A program made the position numbers and the translations under genes. Below the pieces are notes generated by a model. That model saw only the letters and a program-made list of their open reading frames with translations. It made no database searches and was not told where the DNA came from. From contig QNYO01000036.1 in assembly GCA_003978765.1 (NCBI GenBank), positions 1 to 38,872 of the forward strand: a stretch of 38,872 nucleotides of DNA, read 5' to 3'. Numbering within the stretch: the first letter of the stretch is position 1; the number at the start of each line of letters is the position of its first letter. The DNA is from Hydrogenimonas sp. GTDB lineage: Bacteria > Campylobacterota > Campylobacteria > Campylobacterales > Hydrogenimonadaceae. This document shows positions 26,003 through 36,956 of this stretch, in pieces.

Positions 26003-27492
26003 TGCTAACCGAGCCAATTGAGGCGACACTTCCAATCTATACAGAGGTTGAAAATCTTGACTTCTATCTTAAAAATGGTCTCCTCTTTTGCCTCTATCAT
26101 GAAGAGCCACACGCCGTAATTCGGGAAAATCCCGATGCCAATATGCTCAATGCCCTCTCCCACTTAGCAGGCAAATTTCCTCTGATTGTTTTAGAGAGTG
26201 AGAGCTACAATAAGCTAAAGAGTCAGCTCCTTGAGGCAAAAAGTGAGGAGGGTATCGGTGGTATTGAAGGGTATGAAACCACTGAAGAGATTGAGACCTT
26301 TCTACAAAATGAGGATCTTCTGACCAGCGAAGACTCTGCCCCTATCATCCGTTACGTCAACTCCCTCTTTTTACAAGCTGTCAAACGGCGTGCCACCGAT
26401 ATTCATATCGAAACCTTTGAGTATGAGGGGGATGTTCGTTTCCGTATTGATGGGGTCTTAAATCGTATTGCGACACTCAAAAAAGGGGCGATTGGGTCAA
26501 TTATCAACCGTATCAAAGTGATATCAAATCTTGATATCTCTGAAACACGTATTCCTCAAGATGGTCGTACAAAGATCACGATTGCTGGTGCAAGTGTCGA
26601 TGTCCGTGTCTCTATCTTACCCACCTACTATGGTGAAAAGGCGGTTCTGCGTCTTTTGATGAAAGGGGAATCGATCCCTTCACTTCAAGAGCTCGGCTTC
26701 TCTGAAGAGGTCTATACCAAACTGCGCGCTCTGCTCAAACATAGCTACGGTATGATTTTGATTACTGGTCCAACAGGAAGTGGTAAATCGACAACCCTCC
26801 ACTCCTTCTTAAAAGAGATTGACCACGAACACTACAATATTATCACGGTAGAAGACCCTGTTGAGTACAATGCTGACGGTATCAACCAGATTCAAGTCAA
26901 TGAGAAGGTCAATCTCACCTTCTCGGAAGCACTCCGCTCGATTCTTCGGCAAGACCCTGATGTCATTATGGTGGGTGAGATGCGTGACAAAGAGACAGCA
27001 AAGATTGCCACCCAAGCGGCAATGACAGGACACCTTCTGCTATCCACACTCCATACCAATAGTGCAGCGGCGGCGATTCCCCGTCTGATCGATATGGGAA
27101 TTGATCCCTTTTTGGTCAGCTCCACACTCATTGGTATTCTTGCCCAGCGTCTTGTACGGCTTCTCTGTCCACACTGTAAAACGCCTTACCAGCCAACCGA
27201 TGAGGATATACGTTACTTTAACCTTCCACATGATGTGACACTCTATGCTCCCAAAGGGTGTGAAAAGTGCAGTGGTACAGGCTATATGGGACGGCGTGCA
27301 ATTGGTGAAATCATTATTGTTGATGAGACCTTTGCTGCACAGATTAAAAGTGGTGCAGATGAACAGCAACTACGCCGCTATTTATTAGAGAATACCGACT
27401 TTAAACCGATGTTTGATGCCCTACGTGATATGGTTATGGCCGGAGAGACCAGTATCCCTGAAGCGATTCGTATTGGAGTCAAAGGGTTATGA
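26002..27492 (+). CDS. gspE: Type II secretion ATPase GspE
   Basis: This 496-residue cytoplasmic hexameric ATPase powers pseudopilus assembly. After an N-terminal GspE domain the catalytic part shows DIHIETFE, ILPTYYGEKAVLRLL, Walker A GPTGSGKST, the Asp box ITVEDPVEY, Walker B VIMVGEMRDKETA and the His box HLLLSTLHTN. The tetracysteine zinc motif (CPHC ... CEKCSGTGY) expected for GspE is intact, which excludes PilT-type ATPases. AAGGAG precedes the ATG, which overlaps the gspD stop by one base. Its stop overlaps gspF (ATGA). Confidence 0.96.
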   Translation: MLTEPIEATLPIYTEVENLDFYLKNGLLFCLYHEEPHAVIRENPDANMLNALSHLAGKFPLIVLESESYNKLKSQLLEAKSEEGIGGIEGYETTEEIETFLQNEDLLTSEDSAPIIRYVNSLFLQAVKRRATDIHIETFEYEGDVRFRIDGVLNRIATLKKGAIGSIINRIKVISNLDISETRIPQDGRTKITIAGASVDVRVSILPTYYGEKAVLRLLMKGESIPSLQELGFSEEVYTKLRALLKHSYGMILITGPTGSGKSTTLHSFLKEIDHEHYNIITVEDPVEYNADGINQIQVNEKVNLTFSEALRSILRQDPDVIMVGEMRDKETAKIATQAAMTGHLLLSTLHTNSAAAAIPRLIDMGIDPFLVSSTLIGILAQRLVRLLCPHCKTPYQPTDEDIRYFNLPHDVTLYAPKGCEKCSGTGYMGRRAIGEIIIVDETFAAQIKSGADEQQLRRYLLENTDFKPMFDALRDMVMAGETSIPEAIRIGVKGL

Positions 27493-28688
27493 CATTTAGC
27501 TACAAAGGGTACGATGCAAAGGGAAAGCGTACCAAAGGGGTGATCACTGCTCCCGATATTGAATCCGCCAAAGAGCAACTACGCTATCAAGGCACTCTTG
27601 TTGAGCATATCAAACCCAAAAGAGCCTACTTTATCCGTCCTATTCCCCCTGCACTCATTAGCGCACTTGGTCGTAACCTTAGCCTCTATCTTAAAGCGGG
27701 GATTTCACTCAATCAAGGGCTCCATCTTGTCGCTGATAACTTTCCTAAAAAGAGTAGAGAGCGCGCCTTTTTAGAGGAGGTGTCGCGCCATATCGAAAGT
27801 GGTGGCTCCTTTTATGAAGCCCTTGCGACACAAAGCATCTATACCGTTCCCCCCTACTTCATGCATACGATTAAGGTAGCACAAAAGAGTGGTAATCTTG
27901 AGATGGTTCTACGTGAACTCTCAGAGTATGTTCAAGAGCAAGAGCGTATCAAGCGTGATGTTGTGAAAGCCTTTATCTACCCATCATTCATTCTTCTGAT
28001 TGCCATTGCCATGATCAACTTCATGCTCACGACCATCATTCCCAAAATTGTCGATATGTTTGAGTCAACCAAAAGTGAGCTTCCGACAGCGACCAAAATC
28101 ACCTTGGCACTCTCCCACTTTTTCCAAGCTTATTCGGGACTGATGCTGATTGTTGCGATTGGACTCATCACTGCCTTAGTCCTCAGTTGGAAACGGTATC
28201 AAAAGTTTGGCTATATGATGGATCGACTCCTTCTTAAAATCCCTCTCTTTGGGGATATGATTACCTTTATGGAGTTGGGGCGTTTTGGACGGGTGATGGC
28301 ACTTCTGCTTCAAAGTGGTGTCCCTTTTGCACAAGCTCTCAACTATGCCGCCCAAACCATCTCAAACCGTTACCTTCAAAAACTTTTTGGTAAAATAGCC
28401 TCACAAATCGTTGAAGGTAAAAGTTTTACACAAGCGGTACGGGAGAATGTCAAAAAACGGGAAATCCCCAATGACTTTATCAATGCCGTTGCACTGGGTG
28501 AAAAGAGTTCACACCTCGCCTTTTCACTCAAGAGTCTTTCAGAGCTCTATGCCCAACAAAACCGTGACCGCATCGAAGTGATGCTGGCCCTACTTGAACC
28601 TGTTTTAATGCTTGTCATCGGCGGTATTATCGGTTTTCTTGTCATCTCCATGCTGTTACCAATCTTTTCAATCAGCTTAGGAGAATAA
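27489..28688 (+). CDS. gspF: Type II secretion inner-membrane platform protein GspF
   Basis: The 399-residue polytopic membrane protein has two T2SSF domains. The first contains FIRPIPPALISALGRNLSLYLKAGISLNQGL and the second FMELGRFGRVMALLLQSGVPFAQAL, each followed by membrane helices (about 165-190, 215-240 and 370-395). GspF is the platform core that couples the GspE ATPase to pseudopilin extrusion. Length is normal (about 400). The ATG overlaps the gspE stop by 4 bases. Confidence 0.94.
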   Translation: MTFSYKGYDAKGKRTKGVITAPDIESAKEQLRYQGTLVEHIKPKRAYFIRPIPPALISALGRNLSLYLKAGISLNQGLHLVADNFPKKSRERAFLEEVSRHIESGGSFYEALATQSIYTVPPYFMHTIKVAQKSGNLEMVLRELSEYVQEQERIKRDVVKAFIYPSFILLIAIAMINFMLTTIIPKIVDMFESTKSELPTATKITLALSHFFQAYSGLMLIVAIGLITALVLSWKRYQKFGYMMDRLLLKIPLFGDMITFMELGRFGRVMALLLQSGVPFAQALNYAAQTISNRYLQKLFGKIASQIVEGKSFTQAVRENVKKREIPNDFINAVALGEKSSHLAFSLKSLSELYAQQNRDRIEVMLALLEPVLMLVIGGIIGFLVISMLLPIFSISLGE

Positions 28689-28708
28689 ACATTCAAAAAG
28701 GATTATCA

Positions 28709-29134
28709 ATGAAACAACGACGTGGATTTTCACTGCTTGAACTGATGATTGTCATTATTATTCTTGGACTGCTTAGTGCGCTTGTTCTACCAAACCTCCT
28801 TGGTAAAGCAGAAAGTGCCAAACGCAAACTGGTCTGTATTCAGATGCAACAGATTGAAGAGGCACTCAAATCATTTAAGTTTGATAATGGTATCTACCCA
28901 TCAACCGAAGAGGGGCTTGAAGCACTCATTCACAACCCTGACCCAGAGAAATATACCAACTATGCTTCAACTGGCTATTTAGAGGGTAAAAAGGTACCAC
29001 GTGACCCATGGAAACACCCCTATGTCTATCTTAATGATGAAGGAACGATTAACCTCATCAGCCTTGGTGCTGATGGACAAGAGGGTGGTGATGGTGAAGC
29101 CAAAGATATTACACTTCAGGAGTGTAGCCGTTAA
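28709..29134 (+). CDS. gspG: Major pseudopilin GspG
   Basis: The 141-residue protein starts with the type IV prepilin signal MKQRRG|FSLLELMIVIIILGLLSA, with Gly at -1 and Glu at +5. The C-terminal part has the GspG-specific block VPRDPWKHPYVYL and the calcium-binding loop region INLISLGADGQEGGDGEAKDI. GspG is the repeating unit of the pseudopilus. A clear AAAGGATTATCA ribosome-binding site lies in the 20-base gap after gspF, the largest gap in the cluster, in line with a need for high expression. Confidence 0.96.
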   Translation: MKQRRGFSLLELMIVIIILGLLSALVLPNLLGKAESAKRKLVCIQMQQIEEALKSFKFDNGIYPSTEEGLEALIHNPDPEKYTNYASTGYLEGKKVPRDPWKHPYVYLNDEGTINLISLGADGQEGGDGEAKDITLQECSR

Positions 29135-29143
29135 CGGTTAACA

Positions 29144-29686
29144 ATGCAATCACCCATTAAACCAGCCTTTACACTTATAGAACTTCTGATTGTTCTTCTA
29201 TTAATGGGGATTCTCTACGGCATTGCTTTCAATGCCGTACTCCCCAAATCATCAACAGCACAAAAACAAGAAGAGTTATCACTCCGCACCATTGATAGAC
29301 TATTTAAAAATTCACAACACTATCGCAAAGAGAGCCTCACACTCTACTGTACCGAATCTAAAGAGTGTTATCTTGTGAGTCAAGGCAAACTTCTCTCAAC
29401 CATCTCACTCCAACAGAGTGGTACAGCCTATCGCCTCAATCCCGATGAGACACTTCAGAGTATCGACTACCCCCATATAAAGATAGGTACCAAAGAGTTT
29501 CGCCCCACATTTGCAATTCACTGCCGTCAAGATGGATACTTTAACCCCCAAATTATTCGTGTTGGTGAACGTTGGCTCTATATTCACCCGTATAAGAAGC
29601 CACAATTTTTTGATGACCCTGTAGAGATGATTGCAACCATACGACAGAGTGACTATCTTCCGGATAAGGCAGGTTATGCACAGTAG
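29144..29686 (+). CDS. gspH: Minor pseudopilin GspH
   Basis: The 180-residue protein has a prepilin signal KPA|FTLIELLIVLLLMGILYGIA with Glu at +5 and Ala at -1. The remainder is beta-rich with two Cys (LTLYCTESKECYLV) that could form a disulfide. Position after gspG and length fit GspH. No strong Shine-Dalgarno is visible; the start lies 9 bases after gspG. It overlaps gspI by 11 bases. Confidence 0.8.
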   Translation: MQSPIKPAFTLIELLIVLLLMGILYGIAFNAVLPKSSTAQKQEELSLRTIDRLFKNSQHYRKESLTLYCTESKECYLVSQGKLLSTISLQQSGTAYRLNPDETLQSIDYPHIKIGTKEFRPTFAIHCRQDGYFNPQIIRVGERWLYIHPYKKPQFFDDPVEMIATIRQSDYLPDKAGYAQ

Positions 29687-30080
29687 TCGCAACGCATTCA
29701 CACTTCTTGAAGTACTTTTAAGTGTCATGATTCTCTTTAGTATGGGGCTTGCACTTTTAAAGTTTGATAGCTGGATTAAACATGAGGTTGAGCGGTATCG
29801 AGGCAAAGCGATACTCCTCTACCAAACCACCCCACTCCTCTATGGCAATCTTCGACAGATTACCAAGCAGGGAGTGACACTTTATGACACAACCTACTTT
29901 CAAAAACTTCGTGATGATGAGATCTTTTGGCTTAAAGAGCATCATGCACGCATTACACTCGGTAAAGAGGAGAAGAAAACTCTCTTTCAAAGTGGCGATC
30001 TCGACTTAACCTATAAACTCTTTCCACTCAAAATCAACCAAGAAGAGCATACCGTCAACTTTTTAAGGATTGAGCCGTGA
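29676..30080 (+). CDS. gspI: Minor pseudopilin GspI
   Basis: The 134-residue protein has the prepilin signal SSRNA|FTLLEVLLSVMILFSMGLA with Glu at +5. I place the start at the ATG at 29676 inside the gspH end; the longer frame starts before gspH ends and would put 15 extra residues before the signal. Length near 130 residues and gene position fit GspI, which forms the pseudopilus tip with J and K. The stop overlaps gspJ by 4 bases (GTGA). Confidence 0.8.
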   Translation: MHSSRNAFTLLEVLLSVMILFSMGLALLKFDSWIKHEVERYRGKAILLYQTTPLLYGNLRQITKQGVTLYDTTYFQKLRDDEIFWLKEHHARITLGKEEKKTLFQSGDLDLTYKLFPLKINQEEHTVNFLRIEP

Positions 30081-30592
30081 AACGCGCCTTTACACTCTTA
30101 GAGATGCTCATCTCTATACTGCTCACGGCGATCCTCTTTACCTACCTTTACAGTGTCTTAAATGGTGTCCGCGACAGCCATCGACGCTACGAAAAGTCTG
30201 CCAAAAGTGTGACTTTGGCACAAACCATCTTTTCAGAGCTTACCCAAGATATCACACAGTTGCGATCCTCTCTTTCAATTATTCATGAGGCAGGCTATGA
30301 TCGCTTCTCTTTTACCACCGACCACTCCATCTATGGCATTGCCCAACCGTGGGTTCACTACTATATCAGTCAAAAGGATCATGCCCTCATTCGTATTGAA
30401 GCCACAGCCCCCATCGACTTTTTTCACAGCAACTATGTGGGGGATCAAAATGGTAGCTACTTTTTTGCTGATAAGTTGGCTGAAGAGTGTACATCGTTAC
30501 GTATCTCCAACCACCAAGCCCATGTCGATCTGATGGTTCAGTGCAAAACCATCACTCCAATTGTGATGAGACTCTATAAAGGTGATCAATGA
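30077..30592 (+). CDS. gspJ: Minor pseudopilin GspJ
   Basis: The 171-residue protein has the short prepilin leader MKRA|FTLLEMLISILLTAILFTYL with Glu at +5, followed by a beta-rich domain (FSELTQDITQLR, WVHYYISQKDHALIRIEA). The length and a position between gspI and gspK fit GspJ. It uses a GTG start with TTAAGGAT upstream. Its stop overlaps the gspK ATG (ATGA). Confidence 0.8.
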   Translation: MKRAFTLLEMLISILLTAILFTYLYSVLNGVRDSHRRYEKSAKSVTLAQTIFSELTQDITQLRSSLSIIHEAGYDRFSFTTDHSIYGIAQPWVHYYISQKDHALIRIEATAPIDFFHSNYVGDQNGSYFFADKLAEECTSLRISNHQAHVDLMVQCKTITPIVMRLYKGDQ

Positions 30593-31494
30593 GACGAGGG
30601 ATTGTACTCTTTATCACATTAGCAATTTTACTCCTTCTAAGCTCAATCATCTTTCTCTTTTTACATCAGAGTGATCTGCTTAAAAAGAGTGTGCGTACCA
30701 ATATCGATACAATTCAAACCAACCTCCTTTTAAGCGATATGAGCCACTTTTTAAAGGTTCAAAACTTTACTCAAGAGGATATCTTCTACGGGAGTGGTAT
30801 CCCCGTCTCTCTCGACCTTGGCTCCCTATCAGGCACCATCACCCTCTCATCTGCACGCAACCGTATCAATATCAATGCCTATCTTGCATCTATCATTGAG
30901 AATCAAGAGGCACTCCAAAGCTTTTTGCAATGGATGGAGAGTCATCATATCAAAGAGCCAACTCTCCTGCTTGCACTTCTACTTGACACCTATGACACCG
31001 ACCTCTATGAACGCCAAAGTGGTAGTGAACTTAAAAATAGCTACCCCTGGTTTCAAAATGGTTCAATTGCCAACCAAAGAGCGATGCAGATGATTTTAGA
31101 GAGCTATCAAGCGTTGAGTGGAGATGACAATGTAACCCTCGATAGCTGGGAGGAGACCTTTGGGTATGAGGGTTCTCTTTTGGATCTTAACTATGCCACC
31201 ACAGAACAGCTTCAACTCCTCTATCCCAATATCTCACCAGCAACCATTGCCACTCTAAGTGCCCACCAAACCTACTATAGTAAGGTTGATGATATTCCGA
31301 TCGATGAGGCCGATAAAGCAACCCTTTTAGAGCCCCACTTTGGTATTACCCCAGTCCTTGAAACCGATACGATTGATGTACGTATCACATTTAACTCAGC
31401 ACAAGAGTGTCATGGCTCATTAGGCTTCTGGATGGGAATCAAAAGCGATAAAACGATTACCCACCTCACCCTCTCTCCCATAACATGTGAATAG
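30589..31494 (+). CDS. gspK: Minor pseudopilin GspK
   Basis: The 301-residue protein has a prepilin-like start MRRG|IVLFITLAILLLLSS without Glu at +5, which is the known feature of GspK at the pseudopilus tip. Family features follow: ARNRININAYL, LLDTYDTDLYERQSGSE and the helix-hairpin-like LDLNYATTEQLQLLYPNIS. The large alpha-domain is present and length is normal. It is the last gene of the T2SS cluster; gspO (prepilin peptidase) is not in the window. Confidence 0.88.
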   Translation: MRRGIVLFITLAILLLLSSIIFLFLHQSDLLKKSVRTNIDTIQTNLLLSDMSHFLKVQNFTQEDIFYGSGIPVSLDLGSLSGTITLSSARNRININAYLASIIENQEALQSFLQWMESHHIKEPTLLLALLLDTYDTDLYERQSGSELKNSYPWFQNGSIANQRAMQMILESYQALSGDDNVTLDSWEETFGYEGSLLDLNYATTEQLQLLYPNISPATIATLSAHQTYYSKVDDIPIDEADKATLLEPHFGITPVLETDTIDVRITFNSAQECHGSLGFWMGIKSDKTITHLTLSPITCE

Positions 31495-31505
31495 TTCATG
31501 ATAAT

Positions 31506-31513
31506 GGTATAAT
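31506..31513 (+). promoter_or_regulatory. -10 promoter of waaC-htrB
   Basis: GGTATAAT with a preceding T forms an extended -10 (TGGTATAAT region at 31505-31513) 22 bases before the waaC ATG. It separates the LPS genes from the T2SS operon. Confidence 0.55.
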
Positions 31514-31535
31514 ATCACTAAAAATTTGGGTCGCC

Positions 31536-32533
31536 ATGAGAGTTGCAATTGTTCGTTTAACCGCTATGGGGGATGTGATTCACACCCTTGCATCTATCCA
31601 GTTTATCAAAGCAGAAAATCCTGACACTCATATCACATGGTTTGTCGAGGAGAAGTTTGCCGAAATTCTCCGACACAACCCAGATATTGATACCATTGTA
31701 CCTGTCAATCTGCATCAACTCAAAAAGTCTCCATCACTCTCTCATCTTAAAACCATTATCGATACTGTTCAAGAGGCGGGTCCATTTGACCTTGTGATTG
31801 ATGTTCAGGGACTTATTAAGTCGGCTATTTTGGCACGTGTGGCAGGAGAGAATGTGGCAGGACTCGATCGAAAATCGGCTAAAGAGGGGATTGCCACACT
31901 CCTTTATCGCCACACCTACCCTGTCGATTGTGCTGAGATTGCCCCCTACCGCTTTGCATCTTTGCTTGCCCAAGCACTCAATCTGACGATCACCAAAGAG
32001 ATGCTTCTCCATAAAGAGCCCTACCTCTACTGTCAAATTGATGAGGCGTGTCGAAGTATTGAACCCTTTTTTAGCGATCAAAAGAAGAATATTGTCATTG
32101 TCACTGCAGCAAGCAATGCAAGCAAAACCTATCCACCAGAGAAATTTGCAGAGTTGGCACACCATCTTAAAGAGCATAACCTACTTCTGATTGCAGGGAG
32201 TGAAGCAGAGCGTCACTCTGCCCGTATCATTGAAGAGCACTCTTCCGCCAAACTTCTACCCCCTATGAATCTCAATACTCTCAAATATGCGATCTTTAAA
32301 GCTGACCTGCTGATTGGTGGGGACACAGGTCCCAGCCACATGGCTTGGGCAATGAATCGCCCATCAATTCTTCTCTTTGGTTCAACACCCAAATCGATGA
32401 TGATGGAGACCCCTATCAACCTTGCCATCACATCCGGTGCAAAGGTCCATCCATGTCGATTTGATAAGAGTGACCGTTCCATTGCTACCATTCCACCTGA
32501 AAAGATTGCCCAAACTGTTCAAAAGGTTCTTGC

Positions 32534-32537
<4 letters not shown>
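31536..32537 (+). CDS. waaC: Lipopolysaccharide heptosyltransferase I
   Basis: This 333-residue cytoplasmic GT9 glycosyltransferase adds the first heptose to Kdo of the LOS inner core. It starts with MRVAIVRLTAMGDVIHTLAS, typical of WaaC (G-D-V/I loop), then ITWFVEEKFAEILRHNPDID, VIDVQGLIKSAILAR and the ADP-heptose-binding C-terminal GGDTGPSHMAWAMNRPSILLFG. Length fits. It overlaps htrB by 4 bases; waaC followed by htrB is the order found in Campylobacter LOS clusters. Confidence 0.93.
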
Positions 32538-34481
<1,944 letters not shown>

Positions 34482-34482
<1 letters not shown>

Positions 34483-35648
34483 TGGCATTTATTCCTTACG
34501 GCAAACAGTGGATCGATGATGAAGATATTCAGAGTGTTGTTGAGACACTCACATCAGACTACTTAACGACTGGCCCTAAAGTTGCTGAATTTGAAAAAGC
34601 GGTTGCCAACTATTGTGGTGCACGCTATGGTGTTGCTGTAAGTAATGGAACAGCGGCACTCCACATCGCCTCTCTTGCACTTCTTGAGCCAGGTGATAAA
34701 GTCTTAACCACGCCAAACTCCTTTATGGCAACCTCCAATGCTATCTGTTATACAGGAGCGCAACCCATTTTCATTGATATTCAACCCAATGGTAATATCA
34801 ACCTTGACCTGTGTGAAGAGGCACTTAAAAAAGACCCTTCTATCAAAGCCCTCTATGCTGTTCACTTCTCTGGTAATCCTGTTGAACAAGAGAGACTTGC
34901 AGATATAAAAGAGAGATATGGTATTACTATCCTTGAAGATTGTGCCCATAGCATCGGTGCCAACTATCAAGGGATCAAAGCTGGCAGTTGCCACTATAGC
35001 GATGCATCCATATTCTCTTTTCACCCTGTCAAGCATATTACCTCAGCTGAAGGTGGTATGGTTATGACAAATGATGAAAAGCTCTATCAACGTCTTCTTC
35101 GACTACGTAACCATGGTATGAAGCGTGAAGCGTTTAGCAATACAACAATGGCCTTTGATGAAAAAGGGAATATCAATCCATGGTATTATGAGATCGATGA
35201 ACTCGGTTTCAACTATCGTCTGACTGATTTGCAATGTGCCCTTGGTCTTTCACAACTCTCAAAACTTGACCATTTTGTTGCACGACGAAGAGAGTTGGCA
35301 CGCCATTACGATCAAGCCTTTGCTCATCACCCTATCGTTAAGCCTCTTTATACCTTTAATGGTCACTCCTCGTACCATCTTTATGTTCTCCTTGTCGATT
35401 TTGACCAACTCTCTATCACCAAAGCTGAACTCTTTTATAAAATGCGAGAAAAAGGTATTGGGTTACAACTACACTATATTCCCATTAATAAACTACCCTA
35501 CTATCAAAAACTTGGCTATGGTAACGAAGAGACACCTGTGATGGATAACTACTATCAACAGTGCCTTTCACTTCCTCTCTATCCAAAGATGAGTGATGAA
35601 GAGCAAAGTTTTGTCATCAATACTCTTCGTGAGGTGCTTCATGGATAG
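34482..35648 (+). CDS. pseC: UDP-4-amino-4,6-dideoxy-AltNAc aminotransferase
   Basis: The 388-residue PLP enzyme transfers an amino group to C4 of the PseB product. It shows the sugar-aminotransferase features YLTTGPKVAEFEKAVANYCG, the PLP-binding VSNGTAALHIASLAL, EDCAHSIGANY, the lysine in FSFHPVKHITSAEGGMV, and NYRLTDLQCALGLSQL. Length and motif order match PseC of Helicobacter/Campylobacter. It overlaps pseB by one base and pseF by 8. Confidence 0.95.
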
Positions 35649-36354
35649 GTGTATTGCTATCATTCCTGCAAGAGGTGGTAGTAAACGTATTCCTCGAAAA
35701 AATATCAAACCTTTTCATGGGAAACCTCTTATTGCCTACTCTATTGAAACAGCTTTAAAAAGTAAACTTTTTGATCAAATTATCGTCTCAACTGATGATG
35801 AAGAGATTGCCGATATTGCAAAAACGTATGGAGCTGAAGTCCCTTTTCTTCGTCCTAAAAGATTAGCCGATGATTTTACTGGGACAGCCGATGTGATCAA
35901 CCATGCACTTGAATGGCTTCAACAACATGGTAAGCAATTTGACTATGCCTGTACCATTTATGCTACAGCACCACTCCTTCAAGCCAAATATCTGATAGAA
36001 GGGTATGAAAAGCTAAAAAACTCTGATGCGGTCTATGCTTTCTCAGCGACATCTATGCCCTTTCCTATTCAACGAACCTTCAAGATTACAGAAGATGGGC
36101 GATGTGAAATGTTTTTTCCAGAACATTTTAAAAGTAGAAGTCAAGATCTCGAAGAGGCCTACCAAGATGCTGGACAATTCTATTGGCGTAAACTTTATCA
36201 AACATCTCATCAACCAATGTTTGGTAAAGACTCTATTCCTATTATTTTACCAAGACACCTTGTACAAGATATCGATACGTTAGAAGATTGGGATCGAGCC
36301 GAAAAGCTATATAGAGTCATACAAATGGAAGAATCTCAATCAAAACTATCTTGA
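35641..36354 (+). CDS. pseF: Pseudaminic acid cytidylyltransferase
   Basis: The 237-residue CMP-sugar synthetase activates pseudaminic acid with CTP, the final step of the pathway. The N-terminal CTP-binding AIIPARGGSKRIPRKNIKPF is diagnostic; VSTDDEEIADIAKTYGAEVP and the conserved QDAGQFYWRK and DIDTLEDWDRAEKLY follow. The start at 35641 lies in the end of pseC with GAGGTG ahead; the longer frame from 35593 is not supported. pseF is placed before pseH, and pseG is absent between them. Confidence 0.94.
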   Translation: MDRCIAIIPARGGSKRIPRKNIKPFHGKPLIAYSIETALKSKLFDQIIVSTDDEEIADIAKTYGAEVPFLRPKRLADDFTGTADVINHALEWLQQHGKQFDYACTIYATAPLLQAKYLIEGYEKLKNSDAVYAFSATSMPFPIQRTFKITEDGRCEMFFPEHFKSRSQDLEEAYQDAGQFYWRKLYQTSHQPMFGKDSIPIILPRHLVQDIDTLEDWDRAEKLYRVIQMEESQSKLS

Positions 36355-36360
36355 TAAACC

Positions 36361-36450
36361 ATGAAAAAGATCCTTAAGCTTAAAAAAGAAAACTATCGCT
36401 CTTTACATAAGTTTGATAGATGCTTTTTATATGATACTATCAAAAAATAG
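36361..36450 (+). other. 29-codon open frame between pseF and pseH, doubtful
   Basis: A frame of 29 codons (start MKKILKLKKENYR) opens 6 bases after pseF but has no Shine-Dalgarno. It is very Lys-rich and AT-rich and ends 11 bases before pseH. This is the place where pseG is often found. The frame shows no similarity to PseG that I can see and may be non-coding or a remnant. Confidence 0.15.
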
Positions 36451-36461
36451 TAAGGTATATC

Positions 36462-36956
36462 ATGCATAACGACATCAATCTTATCAACTTCATCGATACT
36501 TCTTTAGAAGAAAAAAAGATGATTTTAGAATGGCGTAATCATCCAAATATCAGAAAGTGGATGTATAACCAAAAGATAATTGATTTAAGCTCTCATTTAG
36601 CATTTATTGATTCATTAAGATATAGTCAAGATAAACTCTACTTTTTAGTCAAAAAGGCAGAACAATATATTGGTGTTATTGACTTTACAAAAATTGACCA
36701 TAATAATAAGTCAGCATACTTTGGACTCTATGCCAATCCCTATTGTAAATTAGCAGGTATTGGTAGAATTTTAGAAACTATCTCAATCGATTACGCTTTC
36801 AATACATTACATCTCACTGTTTTAAAACTTGAAGTATTAAGTAACAATATCCAAGTACGAAATCTTCATAAAAAATTTCATTTTCAAGAACTTGGGACAA
36901 AGATGATTAATGATAAAGAGGTTATCTATATGGAGTTAACTTATGAAAATAGGTAA
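36462..36956 (+). CDS. pseH: UDP-4-amino-4,6-dideoxy-AltNAc N-acetyltransferase
   Basis: The 164-residue GNAT-fold enzyme acetylates the C4 amino group of the PseC product with acetyl-CoA. It has the family start (LEWRNHPNIRKWMYNQ), LYFLVKKAEQYIGVIDFTKI, the cofactor-binding region GIGRILETISIDYAF and a LKLEVLSNNIQVRNLHKKF motif that fits PseH. AAGG precedes the ATG. From about 36355 on, base composition becomes more AT-rich than in pseB-pseF. It overlaps pseI by 14 bases. Confidence 0.88.
   Translation: MHNDINLINFIDTSLEEKKMILEWRNHPNIRKWMYNQKIIDLSSHLAFIDSLRYSQDKLYFLVKKAEQYIGVIDFTKIDHNNKSAYFGLYANPYCKLAGIGRILETISIDYAFNTLHLTVLKLEVLSNNIQVRNLHKKFHFQELGTKMINDKEVIYMELTYENR

Noticed and set aside
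21777-31494. Competence/type IV pilus reading of the secretion cluster (cts or pil genes)
   Set aside because: A PDZ-bearing GspC, GspK without Glu5, the GspG calcium loop and the tetracysteine GspE argue for a true T2SS; no PilT, PilM or PilQ features were seen.
31734-32177. 147-codon minus-strand frame opposite waaC
   Set aside because: Antisense shadow of waaC; Cys/Asn/Lys-rich without domain features.
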